DNA from: Pseudarthrobacter sp. NamE2
GTDB taxonomy: Bacteria > Actinomycetota > Actinomycetes > Actinomycetales > Micrococcaceae
Length of the DNA stretch: 48,882 nt
Assembly: GCF_005796205.1 (NCBI RefSeq)
Contig: NZ_VAHN01000020.1
Location: forward strand, 1-48,882
Direction of reading: 5' to 3'
Below, piece by piece: positions 47,876 through 48,882 of the stretch. The position numbers and the translations under genes were made by a program. The notes beneath the pieces are model-generated. The model did no database searches. It saw nothing but the letters and a program-made list of their open reading frames with translations, and was not told the origin of the DNA. Position 1 is the first letter of the stretch. Every line of letters starts with the position of its first letter.

Positions 47876-48145
47876 TCAGTCTGCCAGCAGCATGAAGTGG
47901 TCGATGGGAGTTTCCAGCATTGGCGCATCAGGCAGCGCCCACGCTGTATACCCTTCAACTTTGTCGAACAGGGCGCGTGGTTCGACTCCCTCGCGTCTCA
48001 GCCACAGGAAGTCGCCGTTCGCCGACACTATTTCGACCTGCCCTACACGAATGAACTGGCCTTTTCTTCGGATGCATATAACTCGGCCAGCTAATTTGTA
48101 GTTCCAGTTATCGATGTACTCGCCAGTTATCTTCGGCATTTCCAT
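47876..48145 (-). CDS. Small SH3-like-domain protein, copy C
   Basis: An 89-residue protein with a middle region shared with copies A and B: R-V-I-C-I-R-R-K-G-Q, G-Q-V-E-I-V, a short turn (A-N-G-D), F-L-W-L, R-A-L-F and E-G-Y-T-A-W-A-L. It has its own N-terminal ~20 residues and a C-terminal extension ending H-F-M-L-L-A-D. The ATG at 48145 follows AGGAGAG. It lies between malate synthase and the GNAT-AAA+ gene on the same strand. Function unknown. Confidence 0.7.
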   Translation of the reverse strand: MEMPKITGEYIDNWNYKLAGRVICIRRKGQFIRVGQVEIVSANGDFLWLRREGVEPRALFDKVEGYTAWALPDAPMLETPIDHFMLLAD

Positions 48146-48365
48146 CTGGTTTCTCTCCTGTTCGTGGATCGATGTAGGGGTGACTGCCGGGACTCCAGGC
48201 TTGGGATACGGGCTTTTGACTAGTGCCCCGTATGCATGCGCACGATGAAACGCATTGACCGTCGCCGGGCCGACTCTCCCGACTTTCGGGGCACTTGTTG
48301 CGAAGAGTGGCGCCAGCCCGGCGGACGGATTCGACTAAAACTTCAACTTAGGTAATTGCGAGTCC

Positions 48366-48882
48366 TTATACGGTGTCCTTTTCCCGTGCTTCTGTGAGGT
48401 AGCGGGCGTAGGCGGGGAGGGTGAGGAAGGACGGGAAGTCGGAGGCTAGGGTGACTTCTTCGAAGATGTCGCGGGCGTCTTCGAACCGGTCACCGTCAAA
48501 GCGCATCAGGCGGGCGAATTCATCGTCGAGGAGTTCCTCGACCCAGTGGTGACTGACGATGACGCCGTGGTCGGTGATGGCGCGGGCGTAGAGCCACTGC
48601 CAGAGCTGGGAGCGGGAGATTTCGGCGGTGGCGGCGTCTTCCATGAGATTATGGATGGCCACCGCGCCGTTGCCGCGCAGCCAGGATTCGATGTAGCGGA
48701 TGCCGACTTCGATGTTGTTGCGGACGCCCTGTTCAGTGATGGTGCCGTGCAGGGAGGCGATGTCGATCAGGGCACGGTCGTCCGGGATGACGTCCTCGCG
48801 GAGATTCCCGAGCTGGTTCGGCCTGGTGCCCAGGATGCCGTCAAACACTTCGCGGCAAACGGGCACCAGGTCAGGGTGGGCC
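48366..48882 (-). CDS. aceB: Malate synthase A, N-terminus beyond window
   Basis: C-terminal ~171 residues of malate synthase A, which joins glyoxylate and acetyl-CoA to malate in the glyoxylate bypass. Blocks such as L-I-D-I-A-S-L-H-G-T-I-T-E-Q-G-V-R-N-N, the preceding P-D-D-R-A, I-R-Y-I-E-S-W-L-R-G-N-G-A-V and the S-R-S-Q-L-W-Q-W motif identify it. The frame stays open to the right edge, so the start and the TIM-barrel catalytic residues are outside. It is needed for growth on acetate or C2 units such as those formed from glyoxylate-yielding substrates. Confidence 0.93.
   Translation of the reverse strand, partial: AHPDLVPVCREVFDGILGTRPNQLGNLREDVIPDDRALIDIASLHGTITEQGVRNNIEVGIRYIESWLRGNGAVAIHNLMEDAATAEISRSQLWQWLYARAITDHGVIVSHHWVEELLDDEFARLMRFDGDRFEDARDIFEEVTLASDFPSFLTLPAYARYLTEAREKDTV

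Noticed and set aside
1..48882. CRISPR arrays, tRNA or rRNA genes, and complete insertion sequences
   Set aside because: No regularly spaced repeats, cloverleaf signatures, transposase genes or terminal inverted repeats were recognised on reading both strands.

Overview
The window is high-GC actinobacterial DNA. It most resembles Arthrobacter sensu lato (Arthrobacter, Pseudarthrobacter, Paenarthrobacter). The evidence is a mycothiol-type formaldehyde dehydrogenase, a GNAT-AAA+ ATPase fusion, malate synthase A at the right edge, frequent GTG/TTG starts and purine-rich Shine-Dalgarno sites. It is a chromosomal, catabolism-rich region with no tRNA, rRNA, intact insertion sequence, phage gene or CRISPR array that I can see.

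Layout. 1-2787: formaldehyde handling, with an S-(hydroxymethyl)mycothiol dehydrogenase (cut by the window edge), two small genes, and the ribulose monophosphate pair hxlB-hxlA. 3130-4598: a membrane protein and a YcnI/DUF1775 copper-binding-type protein. 4862-5237: two overlapping tiny genes. 5283-15267: a large divergent catabolic locus. Its left arm is a SnoaL-flavin reductase fusion, a BCCT betaine transporter and succinate-semialdehyde dehydrogenase. Its right arm is a GntR regulator, two DUF1185 proteins, an alpha/beta hydrolase, an aldehyde dehydrogenase, a tautomerase and a luciferase-like monooxygenase. 15562-22869: amine/ureido nitrogen catabolism (XRE-cupin regulator, HutD, Amt, ornithine cyclodeaminase-like protein, M20 amidohydrolase, sarcosine-oxidase-like flavoprotein, divergent LysR). 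22927-25545: a small cysteine protein, a C26 amidohydrolase, and a gene-poor stretch with an orphan helix-turn-helix protein. 25944-33728: aminotransferase, RraA-type aldolase, a second small cysteine protein, LysR, and a polyamine-type ABC importer. 34011-36533: a PxpABC-like set. 36585-42272: a sugar-acid (idonate/gluconate-type) operon. 42273-43558: a decayed SulP transporter. 43677-48882: glycogen-debranching-type glucosidase, GNAT-AAA+ fusion, a small protein, and malate synthase.

How the genes may work together. The 5283-15267 locus contains most enzyme classes of the trigonelline (N-methylnicotinate) ring-cleavage pathway described in Acinetobacter baylyi: two-component flavin oxygenase, aldehyde dehydrogenase, hydrolase and succinate-semialdehyde dehydrogenase. 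A betaine transporter sits among them. That pathway releases methylamine, whose oxidation gives formaldehyde, and the formaldehyde genes lie a few kilobases away. This is an inference from gene content, not a demonstrated function.

Other points of note: the two divergent promoters of that locus are near mirror images and predict leaderless mRNAs; two small 'TGxHCPxSG' proteins each follow a LysR gene; three members of a small beta-rich protein family are scattered through the window; and an idonate-dehydrogenase-like enzyme has lost most of its structural zinc cysteines.
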